A stretch of 64,000 bases of DNA. Source: Candidatus Bipolaricaulis anaerobius (GTDB lineage: Bacteria > Bipolaricaulota > Bipolaricaulia > Bipolaricaulales > Bipolaricaulaceae). Below, piece after piece: positions 34,090 through 43,008 of this stretch. The notes below the pieces were generated by a model. The model had not been told where the DNA came from and ran no database searches. It was given only the letters and a program-made list of their open reading frames with translations. The DNA lies in the NCBI RefSeq assembly GCF_900465355.1, contig NZ_LS483254.1, positions 1,240,001-1,304,000 of the forward strand. Direction: 5' to 3'. The position numbers and the translations under genes are program-made. How positions within the stretch are numbered: position 1 is the stretch's first letter; each line of letters opens with the position of its first letter.

Positions 34090-34485
34090 CTACACCTCGT
34101 CCGGGGGACCGGTTCGCTGGCCTTGGCCTCCCGCGGCGAGGGCCTTCCGCAGGGCGCGCAGCGGCAGAAGGGCGCAGGAGAGGCGCGTCCTGACGACGCC
34201 CCCAAGGGCGGAGAGGAGGTCCTCATCCTGCATCCTCTCCACCTCGGCCACGGGCTTCCCCACGATGAGCTCGGTGAGGAGGGACGCCGCGGCCTGAGAG
34301 ATCGCGCACCCCTCGCCGCTGAATCGGGCATCGGCGATCGTCCCCCCCTCCACCCGGATCTCCAGCCGCACGACGTCCCCGCACAGGGGATTCGCCTCGA
34401 TCGCGGAACCGGTGGCGTCGGGGAGGCGCCCCTTGTGGCGGGGGTGGCGCCAGTGGTCGAGGATGACCTCCTCGTACCCGGTCAT
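34090..34485 (-). CDS. sufU: SufU/IscU-type Fe-S scaffold or sulfur-relay protein
   Basis: The 131-residue protein starts at ATG 34485, overlapping the sufS stop as ATGA. Three conserved cysteines are in place: NPLCGD (Cys near 37), SGEGCAISQAAASLL (near 62) and RTRLSCALLPLRAL (near 108). SufU proteins move persulfide sulfur from SufS to SufBCD or scaffold clusters. It is the last gene of sufCBSU. Confidence 0.92.
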   Translation of the reverse strand: MTGYEEVILDHWRHPRHKGRLPDATGSAIEANPLCGDVVRLEIRVEGGTIADARFSGEGCAISQAAASLLTELIVGKPVAEVERMQDEDLLSALGGVVRTRLSCALLPLRALRKALAAGGQGQRTGPPDEV

Positions 34486-35696
34486 CGCAGCGCCTCCCAA
34501 ACCCGATCGAGGGCGGCGAGGAACCGCTCCACTTCGTCAGGCGTGGTGTACACATAGAACGACGCCCGGCACGAGGCGGGGATCCCGAACCGGCGGTGGA
34601 GCGGCTGGGCGCAGTGATGCCCGGCACGGATCGCGATCCCCTCCTGATCGAGGAGGGTCGCCACGTCGTGGGGGTGGATCCCGGCGACGGAGAACGAGAC
34701 AAGCGACCCCCGCAGTGCCGGATCGCGGGGCCCGTACACGGTCACATAGGGCCGGCCGAGGAGCCCGTCCAGGGCGAGCGCGGTCAGCTCCTCCCCGTGG
34801 CGGCGGACCTCGTCCATCCCGATCGCCCGCAGGTAGTCCGCCGCCGCGCCGAGCCCGATCGCCTGGGCGATGGGGGGGGTCCCCCCCTCGAACCGGGCCG
34901 GCGGACTATCCCACGTCGCCCAGTTGAGCCACACCTCGCGCACCATCTCCCCCCCGGTGAGGAGGGGAGGGAGCTCGGAAAGGAGGTCATTCCGCCCCCA
35001 CAGGATGCCGATCCCGGTCGGGCCGAGCATCTTGTGCCCGGAGAACGCGACGAGATCGGCCCCCAGTTCGCGGACGTCCACCGGCAGGTGGGGCACGGAC
35101 TGGGCAGCGTCCACGACCACCCTTGTCCCCGCCCGATGAGCCTCCGCCGCGACCTCCGCCACCGGGTTCACCGTCCCCAGGACATTCGACACGTGCGCAA
35201 GGGCGAGGACCTTCGTCCGCGGGGAGAGCTTCCTCCGCAGGTCGTCCCGGTCCAGCTCCCCGTCCTGGGTCACGGCAGCCGCGCGGAGGTGCGCTCCCTG
35301 CCGGCGGGCCATCTCCTGCCACGGGAGGAGGTTCGCGTGGTGCTCCATCTCCGTCACCAGGACCTCGTCCCCCGGATCAACGTACGTCTCGCCGAGCCCC
35401 CACGCCGCGAGGTTGAGGGCCTCCGTCGTCCCGCGGGTGAACACGACCTCGTCCGGCCTCGCCCCGATGAACGACGCAACCTTGGCCCGCGCCCCCTCGT
35501 AAAGATCGGTCGCCTCGGCGGCGAGCTCGTACACGCCGCGCCGCACGTTGGCGTAGGACTTCCGGTAGAAGTCGGCCTCGGCCTCGATCACCGCGCCCGG
35601 CTTCATGCTCGTGGCGGCGGAATCGAGGTACACGAGGGGCTTCCCATGCTCGTGGCGGCGGAGGATCGGGAAGTCGTCCCGGATGCGCTCGTCCAT
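34482..35696 (-). CDS. sufS: Group II cysteine desulfurase SufS
   Basis: The 404-residue PLP enzyme releases sulfur from cysteine. PLP-site motifs are HHANLLPW, VVDAAQSVPHLPVDV and AFSGHKMLGPTGIGILWG (Lys). The catalytic-loop segment is PASCRASFYVYTTPDEVERFL, with the cysteine in the group II (R-A-G-HHCAQP) context. ATG 35696 shares one base with the sufB stop (TGATG). SufS feeds SufU and then SufB. Confidence 0.96.
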   Translation of the reverse strand: MDERIRDDFPILRRHEHGKPLVYLDSAATSMKPGAVIEAEADFYRKSYANVRRGVYELAAEATDLYEGARAKVASFIGARPDEVVFTRGTTEALNLAAWGLGETYVDPGDEVLVTEMEHHANLLPWQEMARRQGAHLRAAAVTQDGELDRDDLRRKLSPRTKVLALAHVSNVLGTVNPVAEVAAEAHRAGTRVVVDAAQSVPHLPVDVRELGADLVAFSGHKMLGPTGIGILWGRNDLLSELPPLLTGGEMVREVWLNWATWDSPPARFEGGTPPIAQAIGLGAAADYLRAIGMDEVRRHGEELTALALDGLLGRPYVTVYGPRDPALRGSLVSFSVAGIHPHDVATLLDQEGIAIRAGHHCAQPLHRRFGIPASCRASFYVYTTPDEVERFLAALDRVWEALR

Positions 35697-37012
35697 CACC
35701 CGATCGCCCTCTCGAAGCTCATCTCGAGGAGTCCCTTCAGCTCGACCGAGTATTCCAAGGGGATCTCCTTCAAGATCGGGGACACAAACCCATTCACGAT
35801 GAGGCTCATCGCCTGGGCCTCGGACAGCCCGCGGCTCATCAGGTAGAAGAGCTGATCCTGGGATACCCGGCCCACCGTGGCCTCGTGCCCCAGCTCCACA
35901 TCGTCCGTCTCCGCGTTGAGGGTGGGGATCGTCTCCGTCCGCGCGTCCGGGGTGAGCAGGAGCGTCGAGCACTCGACGTGGGCCTTCGCCCCCCGGGCGA
36001 GGGGGGAGACGTGGACCGTGCCCCGGAACACGGACTTCCCATTCCCCTGAACGACGGACCGCGAGATGAGCCGCGACGTTGTGTCCGGCGCGCGGTGAAG
36101 GGCCCGGGCACCGCTATCGAGCCACATCCCGTCCTGGGAGAACGTGAACGCGAGGTTCTCCGTGCGCGCCCCGGGGCCGAGGAGGACCGTCGTTGGGTAG
36201 AGCATCGTCACCTTGCTCCCGAGCGACGCCGATACCCAGTCCACCGCCGCCCCGGCATGGGCCAGCGCCCGCTTGTTGTTCAGGTTGTACACGTTCTTCG
36301 ACCAGTTCTGGATGGTCGTGAACCGAACCTTCGCCCCCTCCTTGGCGAAGATCTCCACCATCCCCGAGTGGAGCGCGGACCGCGCGTACCGGGGAGCGGA
36401 ACAGCCCTCGATGTAGTGGACCGACGACCCGGGCTCGGCGACGATGAGGGTGTGCTCGAACTGGCCGACGGCCTCGGTCTGCATCCGGTAGTAGGCTTGC
36501 AGCGGGACGGCCACCTCCACCCCCGGCGGGATCCAGATGAACGTGCCCCCGCTCCACACCGCGCCGTGGAGGGCGGCGAACTTGTTGTCCTCGGGGGGGA
36601 TAACCTTCATGAAGTACCCCTCGACCCACGGGTACTCGCGGACCGCGGTGTCCATGCTCGTGAAGATGACCCCTTGGGCGCGGACCGTGTCGAGGAGGGA
36701 CCGGTACACGACCTCGGAGTCGACCTGGGCCCCCAGCCCGGCGAGAGCCTTCTGCTCCGCCTCGGGAAGGCGCAGGGCGGCGAACGTGCGGCGGATCTCG
36801 TCGGGAAGATCCTCCCAGCGTTTGACGGGGTCCACCGGGCGGGCGTAGTAGGCGAGGTCAGAGAAGTCGAGCTCGGAAAGATCGGGACCGAATCGGGGCA
36901 GAGGCGCTCTCCCGAACACCTCTAGGCAGCGCGCGCGGTGGGCCCTCATCCAGGCGGGCTCGTTCTTCTCCGCCGACAGCCCGTCCACGAATTCCCGGGT
37001 CAGGGCGTTCAT
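35696..37012 (-). CDS. sufB: Fe-S cluster assembly scaffold SufB
   Basis: The 438-residue protein is the Fe-S scaffold of the SUF complex. SufB signatures include IPPGVEVAVPLQAYYRMQTEAVGQFEHTLIV, YIEGCSAPRYARSALHSGMVEIF, TIQNWSKNVYNLNNKRA and the C-terminal SRGLSEAQAMSLIVNGFVSPI. Cys in EGCSAP and the conserved Glu/His region are retained. No sufD is present, so SufB probably forms a homodimer with SufC, as in minimal SUF systems. The start overlaps the sufC stop by 4 nt. Confidence 0.96.
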   Translation of the reverse strand: MNALTREFVDGLSAEKNEPAWMRAHRARCLEVFGRAPLPRFGPDLSELDFSDLAYYARPVDPVKRWEDLPDEIRRTFAALRLPEAEQKALAGLGAQVDSEVVYRSLLDTVRAQGVIFTSMDTAVREYPWVEGYFMKVIPPEDNKFAALHGAVWSGGTFIWIPPGVEVAVPLQAYYRMQTEAVGQFEHTLIVAEPGSSVHYIEGCSAPRYARSALHSGMVEIFAKEGAKVRFTTIQNWSKNVYNLNNKRALAHAGAAVDWVSASLGSKVTMLYPTTVLLGPGARTENLAFTFSQDGMWLDSGARALHRAPDTTSRLISRSVVQGNGKSVFRGTVHVSPLARGAKAHVECSTLLLTPDARTETIPTLNAETDDVELGHEATVGRVSQDQLFYLMSRGLSEAQAMSLIVNGFVSPILKEIPLEYSVELKGLLEMSFERAIG

Positions 37013-37740
37013 CCGCGCACCACCTCGAACCCCTCCTCCCCGATCCTCCGCGCCAGCTCGGGCCCCCCTCGCTCCACGATCCGGCCCCCGTCGAGGATGA
37101 ATACCTCCGCGGGCGGGACGTGGTCGAGGATCCGCGGGTAGTGGGTGATGATGAGAACCGCTGCCCCGCCGTCAGCCAGGTCGCGGATCGCGCCCGCGAT
37201 GAGGCGCAATGCATCCACATCCACCCCCGAGTCCGGCTCGTCGAGGAGGGCGACCTTCGGCTTGAGGAGGTACAGCTGGAGGAGCTCCGCCCTCTTCTTC
37301 TCCCCCCCGGAGAACCCGACGTTCAGCTCGCGACCATCGAACGCCTCCATCCTCAGGCGGGCGATCGCCTGAGGGTAGTTGCGCTGGAATTCACAGAACC
37401 CCTGCCCCCGCTCGGCGCACGCCAGACGCAGGAACTCCCGCAGCGACACCCCTTCGATCTCCGGCGGGTACTGGAACGCGAGGAACAACCCCCGCCGGGC
37501 GCGCTCGAACGGGGGCAGGGAGAGGAGGTCCTCCCCCTCAAGCCGGGCCCGACCGCCCGTCACCTCGTACCCCGGCCCCCCCGCCAGGCTGAGGGCGAGG
37601 GTGGACTTCCCTGAACCGTTGGGGCCCATCAGGGCGTGGACCCGGCCCGGCTCGAGGGCGAGGTCCACCCCCTGCAGGATCGGCTTCCCCTCCACCGATA
37701 CGTGAAGATCGTCTACAACCAGAACGGGCATACGAAACAT
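37009..37740 (-). CDS. sufC: Fe-S cluster assembly ATPase SufC
   Basis: The 243-residue cytoplasmic ABC ATPase drives SufB. Walker A is GPNGSGKSTLA, the Q-loop AFQYPPEIEGVSLREFLRLA, signature VGFSGGEKKRAELLQ, Walker B VALLDEPDSGVDVDAL, and the His switch THYPR, all SufC-specific. Start MFRMPVLVVDDL at ATG 37740 is chosen; ATG 37731 is possible. It lies 36 nt after the transporter-binding-protein gene, so it may share its transcript. Confidence 0.95.
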   Translation of the reverse strand: MFRMPVLVVDDLHVSVEGKPILQGVDLALEPGRVHALMGPNGSGKSTLALSLAGGPGYEVTGGRARLEGEDLLSLPPFERARRGLFLAFQYPPEIEGVSLREFLRLACAERGQGFCEFQRNYPQAIARLRMEAFDGRELNVGFSGGEKKRAELLQLYLLKPKVALLDEPDSGVDVDALRLIAGAIRDLADGGAAVLIITHYPRILDHVPPAEVFILDGGRIVERGGPELARRIGEEGFEVVRG

Positions 37741-37776
37741 GAGGCTACCCCCCGTGCGGAAGGGCCGCAACCTGGC

Positions 37777-38709
37777 TCAAGGGAGAAGGTCGGTGGTGAA
37801 GAGCTCCTCGCTCGGGTACGCGCGCGGCATGAGGCCATGGGCGACGAGGAACGCCTGCATCGCCTCCCAGCGCGTGGCGTCGTCGTGCCGGGCCCCGGCG
37901 GCGTAGAACGGGAGCGTGGCCTCAAACGAGCGGCGGGTGAGGTCCTCCCCAGCGAGCTCGGGGACCGCGGCCTCGAACAGGGCGAGCGCCGCGTCGGGAC
38001 GGTCGCGGGTGAACTCAATCGCCCTCGCGAGCGCATGGAGGAACCCGCGCACCTCCTCCGGCCGTTCCCGGAGGAGCGCGGGATGGGCGACCACAACCAG
38101 CTCATAGGTCGCCGGGATCCCGTACTCCTCTTGGGGGAAGAACACAGGCCGGTAGCCGAAATCCTCCACCGCGAGGGCCTCGTAGTTCCGGAACGCCCCG
38201 ATCGCATCCACCCGCCGCGCAAGGAGGGCGAACAGGGTGTTCATCCCCACGTAGACGAGCTCGTACTCGTTCGGTGCCAACCCGGCGGTCCGAAGCATCG
38301 TTTGCCATAGAACCGGCTCCAGGGGCTCCAGGGCGTACCCGATCCGCTTCCCCCGCAACTCATCCAGTCCCACGATGCCGGATCCGGCGAGGGCGAGGAG
38401 CCCGCCGAGGGAACCCTCGATGAGCGCCCCCACCGCAACGAGGGGGAGGCCCGCCCCGCGGGCGATGAGGTAGTTCATCTGGGGGGTGAGGGCGAGGTCC
38501 ACCGCCCGCGCCGCAGCGAGCTTGGCGGGATCGCTGGGATCCGCGGGCGCGCTGAGCTCGACCTCGATCCCGGCGGAGGCGAATAGCCCCAACCCCTGCG
38601 CCACGTAGAGGGGGACATGGTTCGGGTTCGGGTAAAAATCGAGCATCACCCGCAGCGGCGCCCCGTGGCCGAGGACGAACGGGAGGAGGAGAAGCCACCA
38701 CCGCTTCAT
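37777..38709 (-). CDS. NMT1/THI5-like ABC transporter substrate-binding protein
   Basis: The 310-residue protein has a signal peptide (MKRWWLLLLPFVLGHGA) and the NMT1 fold: MLDFYPNPNHVPLYVAQGLGLFASAGIEVEL, SDPAKLAAARAVDLALTPQ, GIVGLDELRGKRIGYALEP. Proteins of this group bind thiamine pyrimidine precursors (ThiY) or riboflavin. The ligand cannot be settled from sequence. It overlaps the permease gene by 4 nt. Confidence 0.88.
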   Translation of the reverse strand: MKRWWLLLLPFVLGHGAPLRVMLDFYPNPNHVPLYVAQGLGLFASAGIEVELSAPADPSDPAKLAAARAVDLALTPQMNYLIARGAGLPLVAVGALIEGSLGGLLALAGSGIVGLDELRGKRIGYALEPLEPVLWQTMLRTAGLAPNEYELVYVGMNTLFALLARRVDAIGAFRNYEALAVEDFGYRPVFFPQEEYGIPATYELVVVAHPALLRERPEEVRGFLHALARAIEFTRDRPDAALALFEAAVPELAGEDLTRRSFEATLPFYAAGARHDDATRWEAMQAFLVAHGLMPRAYPSEELFTTDLLP

Positions 38710-39485
38710 CGCACCCCGATCCTGCTCGGGGAGGGGTTGGGGCGCCAGCGGAGGAGGTACCGTTCGAGGAGGGAGAGGGAGGCGAACAGTCCAACCCCGA
38801 GGAGGGTGAGGACGAAGAGGGCGGCGAACAGCCGGTCCGCCCGAAGGAGGGCGTTGGCCTGGATCATGATGTACCCCAGGCCTCCAGTGCCCCCGATCCA
38901 CTCCCCGATGATCGCACCGGCGAGGGCCAGCGTGGCCCCGACCTTGAGTCCAGCCAAGGCGAACGGTGTAGCGGCCGGAAGACGCACCAGGCGGAGGATC
39001 TTCCCCTCCCCGGCCCCCAGCGTGCGGAGGAGGTCCACGAGGTCCTCCCCGACCGCGCCCAGCCCCTCCCCAAGGCTGACCGCGATGGGGAAGAAGGAGA
39101 TCAGGCCAACCACGATTACCTTCGGCCCCCGCCCGTACCCGAACCATAGGACGAGGAGGGGGGCGATCGCGAACACGGGGACGACCTGGGAGGCGAGGAG
39201 GAACGGACGGAGGGCGCGGCCGATCGCCGGGACGTAGAACCCGACGAGGGCCACCGCGATCCCGCCCGCTGCCCCAAGGAGCAAGCCCAGCCCGACCTCG
39301 CTCAGCGTGATCCCGGCATGGTGAAGGAGGAGCGGGAGGTCCGCGACGAGCGTCGCCAGGATGTGGCTGGGAGGGGGAAGGAGGTATGGCGGGACGTGTG
39401 CCAGCCGAACGCCCCCCTCCCACAGGGCGAGGGCAGCGAGGAGAAGGCCGGCGCTCGTCAGGCCCTGACGCATCGGGTTAGGCAT
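38706..39485 (-). CDS. ABC transporter permease (ThiX/TauC-like)
   Basis: The 259-residue protein has about six membrane spans and the EAA-type cytoplasmic loop (GEDLVDLLRTLGAGEGKILRLVRLPAATPFALAGLKVG). It belongs to the SsuC/TauC/ThiX group. ATG 39485 overlaps the ATPase gene by 8 nt; ATG 39473 is an alternative. Permease of the tripartite importer with its neighbours. Confidence 0.88.
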   Translation of the reverse strand: MPNPMRQGLTSAGLLLAALALWEGGVRLAHVPPYLLPPPSHILATLVADLPLLLHHAGITLSEVGLGLLLGAAGGIAVALVGFYVPAIGRALRPFLLASQVVPVFAIAPLLVLWFGYGRGPKVIVVGLISFFPIAVSLGEGLGAVGEDLVDLLRTLGAGEGKILRLVRLPAATPFALAGLKVGATLALAGAIIGEWIGGTGGLGYIMIQANALLRADRLFAALFVLTLLGVGLFASLSLLERYLLRWRPNPSPSRIGVR

Positions 39486-40218
39486 GGAGGGAGAGGTGGC
39501 CCAGCACCTCGCCCCGCGCCCCCGCAATCCGCGGGTCGGTGCGGAGGCGGGGGCGGGGGAGGACGACGGGGTACGTAGCGACGACGCGGGCGGGGCGTGG
39601 ACTGAGGACGTGGACCTGGTCCGAGAGGAGGACCGCCTCCTCCACATCGTGGGTCACGAACAGGATCGTCTTCCGGTGGGACATCCACACCGTAGCGATC
39701 CACTCCTGGAGGGAGGCCCGGGTGAGGGCGTCGAGGCCCCCGAACGGCTCATCGAGGAGGAGGACATCGCGGTGGGAGAGGAGGGTCCGCATGAGGGCGA
39801 GGCGCCGCCGCATGCCACCGGAGAGCTCGTGGGGGTAGGCCCGCTCGAACCCAGCCAGCCCGAACTCGTCGAACAAGGCCCGCGCCTCCGCCCGCGCGGG
39901 CCCGAGGGGTCGCCCCGCCACCGCGGCGGGGAGGAGGGCGTTGGCGAGTGCATCCCGCCATGGGAGGAGGGTGTCCGCCTGCGGCATGTAGGCAGGGCTC
40001 CCGCCCGCGATCGAGACCGCGCCTGCGTCGGGGGAGATGAGCCCCGCCCCGATTTTGAGGAGCGTTGTCTTCCCGCACCCGGATGGACCGATGACGGTCG
40101 CCCACCTCCCCGGCGGGACGGCGAGGGACACCTCGTCGAGGACGGGCAAAGACCCCCTCCGACTGGGGTAGGAGAACGAGACCCCTCGGAACTCCACCGC
40201 AACCCCCTCCCCCGCCAT
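39478..40218 (-). CDS. ABC transporter ATP-binding protein (ThiZ/SsuB-like)
   Basis: The 246-residue ATPase starts at ATG 40218 (MAGEGVAVEFRG). Walker A is GPSGCGKTTLLK, Q-loop AYMPQADTLLPWRDALANA, signature LSGGMRRRLALMRTLL, Walker B VLLLDEPFGGLDALTR, and switch THDVEEAVLLSD. It powers the importer and lies 5 nt after tdk. Confidence 0.92.
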   Translation of the reverse strand: MAGEGVAVEFRGVSFSYPSRRGSLPVLDEVSLAVPPGRWATVIGPSGCGKTTLLKIGAGLISPDAGAVSIAGGSPAYMPQADTLLPWRDALANALLPAAVAGRPLGPARAEARALFDEFGLAGFERAYPHELSGGMRRRLALMRTLLSHRDVLLLDEPFGGLDALTRASLQEWIATVWMSHRKTILFVTHDVEEAVLLSDQVHVLSPRPARVVATYPVVLPRPRLRTDPRIAGARGEVLGHLSLHA

Positions 40219-40222
40219 CGGC

Positions 40223-40804
40223 CTAGCGGGAGGGAGGGATGAAGTGCTCCCGGCAGCGGGGTTCGTAGCTCTCCAGCCCCCCAATCAGGACCTCCGGCCC
40301 CCCGGTGGCCGGCTTCCCAGCCACGAGGCGCTGGGAGCGGGTCGCCGGCTGGCCGCACACCGTGCATACGGCTGCCAGCTTCACCGCCTCGTCGGCGAGG
40401 GCGAGGAGCTCCGGCATCGGCCCGAACGGCTCTCCGCGGAAGTTGAGATCGAGCCCAGCGACGATGACCCGCTTCCCGAGGCCGACCAACCGCTCGGCAA
40501 GCTCGGGGAACGAGGGGCCAAAGAAGTGCGCCTCGTCGAACGCGAACACGTCCGTGCTCGCGACGGGATGATCCGCGATCAGGCCCGAGAAGCCATCCCA
40601 GGAGATGTCCGTGGGCAATCGGCAACAGGGAAGCGCCCGTCCGTGGTGGGTGACCACGTGTTCCATCGCGTAGCGGGTATCGAGCTCGGGCTTGAAGAGG
40701 AGGACCTCCTTCTTGGCGATCCGCGCCCGCTCCACCCGCCGCAGGAGCTCCTCCGTCTTCCCAGAGAACATGCACCCTGTGACGGCCTCCAATCGTCCCG
40801 CCAT
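40223..40804 (-). CDS. tdk: Thymidine kinase (type II)
   Basis: The 193-residue enzyme phosphorylates thymidine and deoxyuridine. Walker A GCMFSGKTEELLRR, VFAFDEAHFFG (Walker B and catalytic Glu), IVAGLDLNFRGEPF (lasso) and the zinc ribbon (CTVCGQPAT, CREHF) are typical. TACCAT (40811-40816) lies 6 nt before ATG, with no Shine-Dalgarno sequence, so the transcript is probably leaderless. It heads the minus-strand unit that runs into the ABC and suf genes. Confidence 0.95.
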   Translation of the reverse strand: MAGRLEAVTGCMFSGKTEELLRRVERARIAKKEVLLFKPELDTRYAMEHVVTHHGRALPCCRLPTDISWDGFSGLIADHPVASTDVFAFDEAHFFGPSFPELAERLVGLGKRVIVAGLDLNFRGEPFGPMPELLALADEAVKLAAVCTVCGQPATRSQRLVAGKPATGGPEVLIGGLESYEPRCREHFIPPSR

Positions 40805-40853
40805 GGGCGGATGGTAGTCGGTGAGGGGGGCGGAGGCGAGGGGCAGCCGCAGC

Positions 40854-42143
40854 CTAGCGCCGGAGGCAGAGGAGCGCCCAGACCACGGCCACGAAGAGGG
40901 AGAAGGCGGCGATCACGGCCTCCGGCGTGCTTGGAACACCGGAGCCCGGACGGGGCGGGGCGCGCAGGGTGAACGAGTCGAGCAGCTCGCCGGGCGTGGG
41001 GTGGAATGACTCCTCCGTGGCCTCGGCCACGGAGACGATCTCCACCGCAACCTGCGCCGGCGTCACCGCGACGCGCGCGTAGAAGTTGCGTCCCTCGACC
41101 GCCGCTACCGAACCCTCGACGCGGGCCGGGGCGAGCTCCCGCGGCACGGCTCCGCCGCCGCCGAGGACGAGGTACGTGACCCCGTCCCTCTCGATCCGCT
41201 CGTAGTTGTGGGCATGTCCGTTGAACACGAGATCCACCCCCGCCTCGACGAAGATCGGGTGGTAGATGAGGTCGTACCCGTAGCCGCTCCCATGGTAGGC
41301 GTCCGATGAGAACACCGGATGGTGGAAGATGACGAACTTCCACCGCTCGGGCCCCGCGAGCTCGGCCCGGGCATAGGCCTGTTGCTCGAGGATCTGGTCG
41401 GCGCGGGTGACGCTCGTGTCAAGGCCCACCACCAGGAGATCGCCCCACCGCAGCGTCCACCAGCGCTCGCCGTTCTGGCCAGCTCCGGGAGGGTGGGCAA
41501 ACGCCTTGTAGTAGGAAACGCTGTTCTTCTCGTGGTTCCCGAGCACGGGGATGAACGGGGCAGTGAGGAGCATCGGCGCAAACGCATCGAACCACGGCTC
41601 CCAGTAGTAGGCGTTCGGCGTCTCGACGATGTCCCCGGCATGGAGGACGAAGTCGAACCCCCCGGAGCGGGCGGCGTCGTAGGCGATGGCGCCCGCGATC
41701 ACGGCCAACCGGTCCCCCCCCTCCCACTGCCACTGCGTATCGGCGAGGACGGCGAACGTGACCGGCTGTCCCGGAAGCGGGGCCGTCCTGAAGTGACCGA
41801 TTGGGCTCGACGTGATCTCAGATCCGTCCTCGATGACCACGCGGTACACGTACTCCGTCGCCGGGTCGAGCCCCTCCACCACCACCTCGACCTGGCCGTT
41901 CGTGCCTTCCGGGGGTGCGGGGACAGCGATGGTGCGCACCGGAACCGGGCGCGCGGCGTGGGGAACCACCGGCGCAACCTCAAGCTGCGCCGGGAGCGGC
42001 GGCACGACCACCCAGGAGATCACCACCGACTCCGCGCTCGGCGCACCGGAGTACGGACCGCGGGCGAGGGGCGTCCCCGAGCCCAGCCCCAGAACAGGGG
42101 ATAGGGCGAGAGAGACGAGCGCCAAAGCGAGAAAGAGCTTCAC
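40854..42143 (-). CDS. Secreted, C-terminally anchored metallophosphatase (purple acid phosphatase-like)
   Basis: The 429-residue protein starts at GTG 42143 after GGAGGAAG; a longer frame to 42194 has no ribosome-binding site. It has a signal peptide, a fibronectin-like N-domain (ESVVISWVVVPPLPAQLEV, LDPATEYVYRVVIEDGS) and a calcineurin-like phosphoesterase core: VLADTQW, VLHAGDIVETPNAYYWEPWF, VLGNHEKNS, FHHPVFSSDAYHG, FNGHAHNYERIERDG. A single hydrophobic helix (VIAAFSLFVAVVWALLCL) ends the protein, so it is membrane-anchored outside. Likely hydrolyses phosphate esters. Confidence 0.88.
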   Translation of the reverse strand: MKLFLALALVSLALSPVLGLGSGTPLARGPYSGAPSAESVVISWVVVPPLPAQLEVAPVVPHAARPVPVRTIAVPAPPEGTNGQVEVVVEGLDPATEYVYRVVIEDGSEITSSPIGHFRTAPLPGQPVTFAVLADTQWQWEGGDRLAVIAGAIAYDAARSGGFDFVLHAGDIVETPNAYYWEPWFDAFAPMLLTAPFIPVLGNHEKNSVSYYKAFAHPPGAGQNGERWWTLRWGDLLVVGLDTSVTRADQILEQQAYARAELAGPERWKFVIFHHPVFSSDAYHGSGYGYDLIYHPIFVEAGVDLVFNGHAHNYERIERDGVTYLVLGGGGAVPRELAPARVEGSVAAVEGRNFYARVAVTPAQVAVEIVSVAEATEESFHPTPGELLDSFTLRAPPRPGSGVPSTPEAVIAAFSLFVAVVWALLCLRR

Positions 42144-42222
42144 CGGCTTCCTCCAGCCCGAGGGAAGGGTACCCTCTGCCGCGCCGACGGACAACAGGGT
42201 CCGGAGCAGTAGGCCTCCCCGC

Positions 42223-43008
42223 CTAAGGCGAACCCGCCTCGACGTCCGTTGCGAGAACGATCTGGGTTGGATCCTCGATCAGGATGCGCGGCCCGTCTTT
42301 GAGCGACGCGTACTCGACCACCCCCGTAGCGAGGATCTCCGTGCCCGGCCCAAGGCTGACCGGCGGACACGTCGCCACGAGGAAGAGGTGGAACCCAAAC
42401 CTCGTTTCACTTGGATCAACGCGCCGGCCATTCCCGGCGGCCAGCACCGCGGCCACCGTGAGCCGCACGGTCACGACCTGATTCACGACCTCGCTGATCC
42501 TCGCCTCAAGCTCGGATACCGTGAGGACCTCGCCCACCGTCCCCCAGAGGCCGCGATGGTGGATCATCGCCTCGAGCTGCGCCGCCTCGAACTGGGCGCG
42601 GTACTTCCCGTTCGGGGGGATGATGAGGAGCCGTGCCAAACCAGCGCGCACGATCTCGAGGTTCGCCATCACCCATCCCTCGTCCGTCTCGACGTAGGCA
42701 TAGGCGAGGAGCCGATCGTAGACGTCGCGCTCCTTCACGTCGAGCTCTAGGCGCACGGTCTTGAAGAGAAGAAGGCGCTTCGTGAACGCGATCGCCTCCT
42801 CCGAGTACGGTTCCCCAAGCTCGGGGGTGTCAATGCCGAGCAGGCGAACGCGCTGGCTCCCACGGATGTCCACCGTGTCGCCGTCGATGACCCGGAGCAC
42901 GCGGCTCGTGATCGTCGCCCGGCTCGGATCGGGGGCCTCGGCCTCTCCCACCCCGATGATGGCGAGGGCCAACACCCCCGCGAAAGCCAGGACGCCAGCC
43001 CGCCTCAT
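42223..43008 (-). CDS. Secreted thermonuclease-like (SNase) protein with C-terminal OB-like domain
   Basis: The 261-residue protein has a signal peptide (MRRAGVLAFAGVLALAIIGVG). The SNase core is seen in RVIDGDTVDIRGSQRVRLLGIDTPEL and DVYDRLLAYAYVE, with the catalytic Arg/Glu/Arg set in place. Residues about 165-261 look like an OB-fold (VVTVRLTVAAVLAAG, ILATGVVEYASL). Its start overlaps the permease stop (ATGA), so it is translated with a sugar transporter, an odd pairing. It may degrade extracellular DNA for nutrients. Confidence 0.87.
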   Translation of the reverse strand: MRRAGVLAFAGVLALAIIGVGEAEAPDPSRATITSRVLRVIDGDTVDIRGSQRVRLLGIDTPELGEPYSEEAIAFTKRLLLFKTVRLELDVKERDVYDRLLAYAYVETDEGWVMANLEIVRAGLARLLIIPPNGKYRAQFEAAQLEAMIHHRGLWGTVGEVLTVSELEARISEVVNQVVTVRLTVAAVLAAGNGRRVDPSETRFGFHLFLVATCPPVSLGPGTEILATGVVEYASLKDGPRILIEDPTQIVLATDVEAGSP

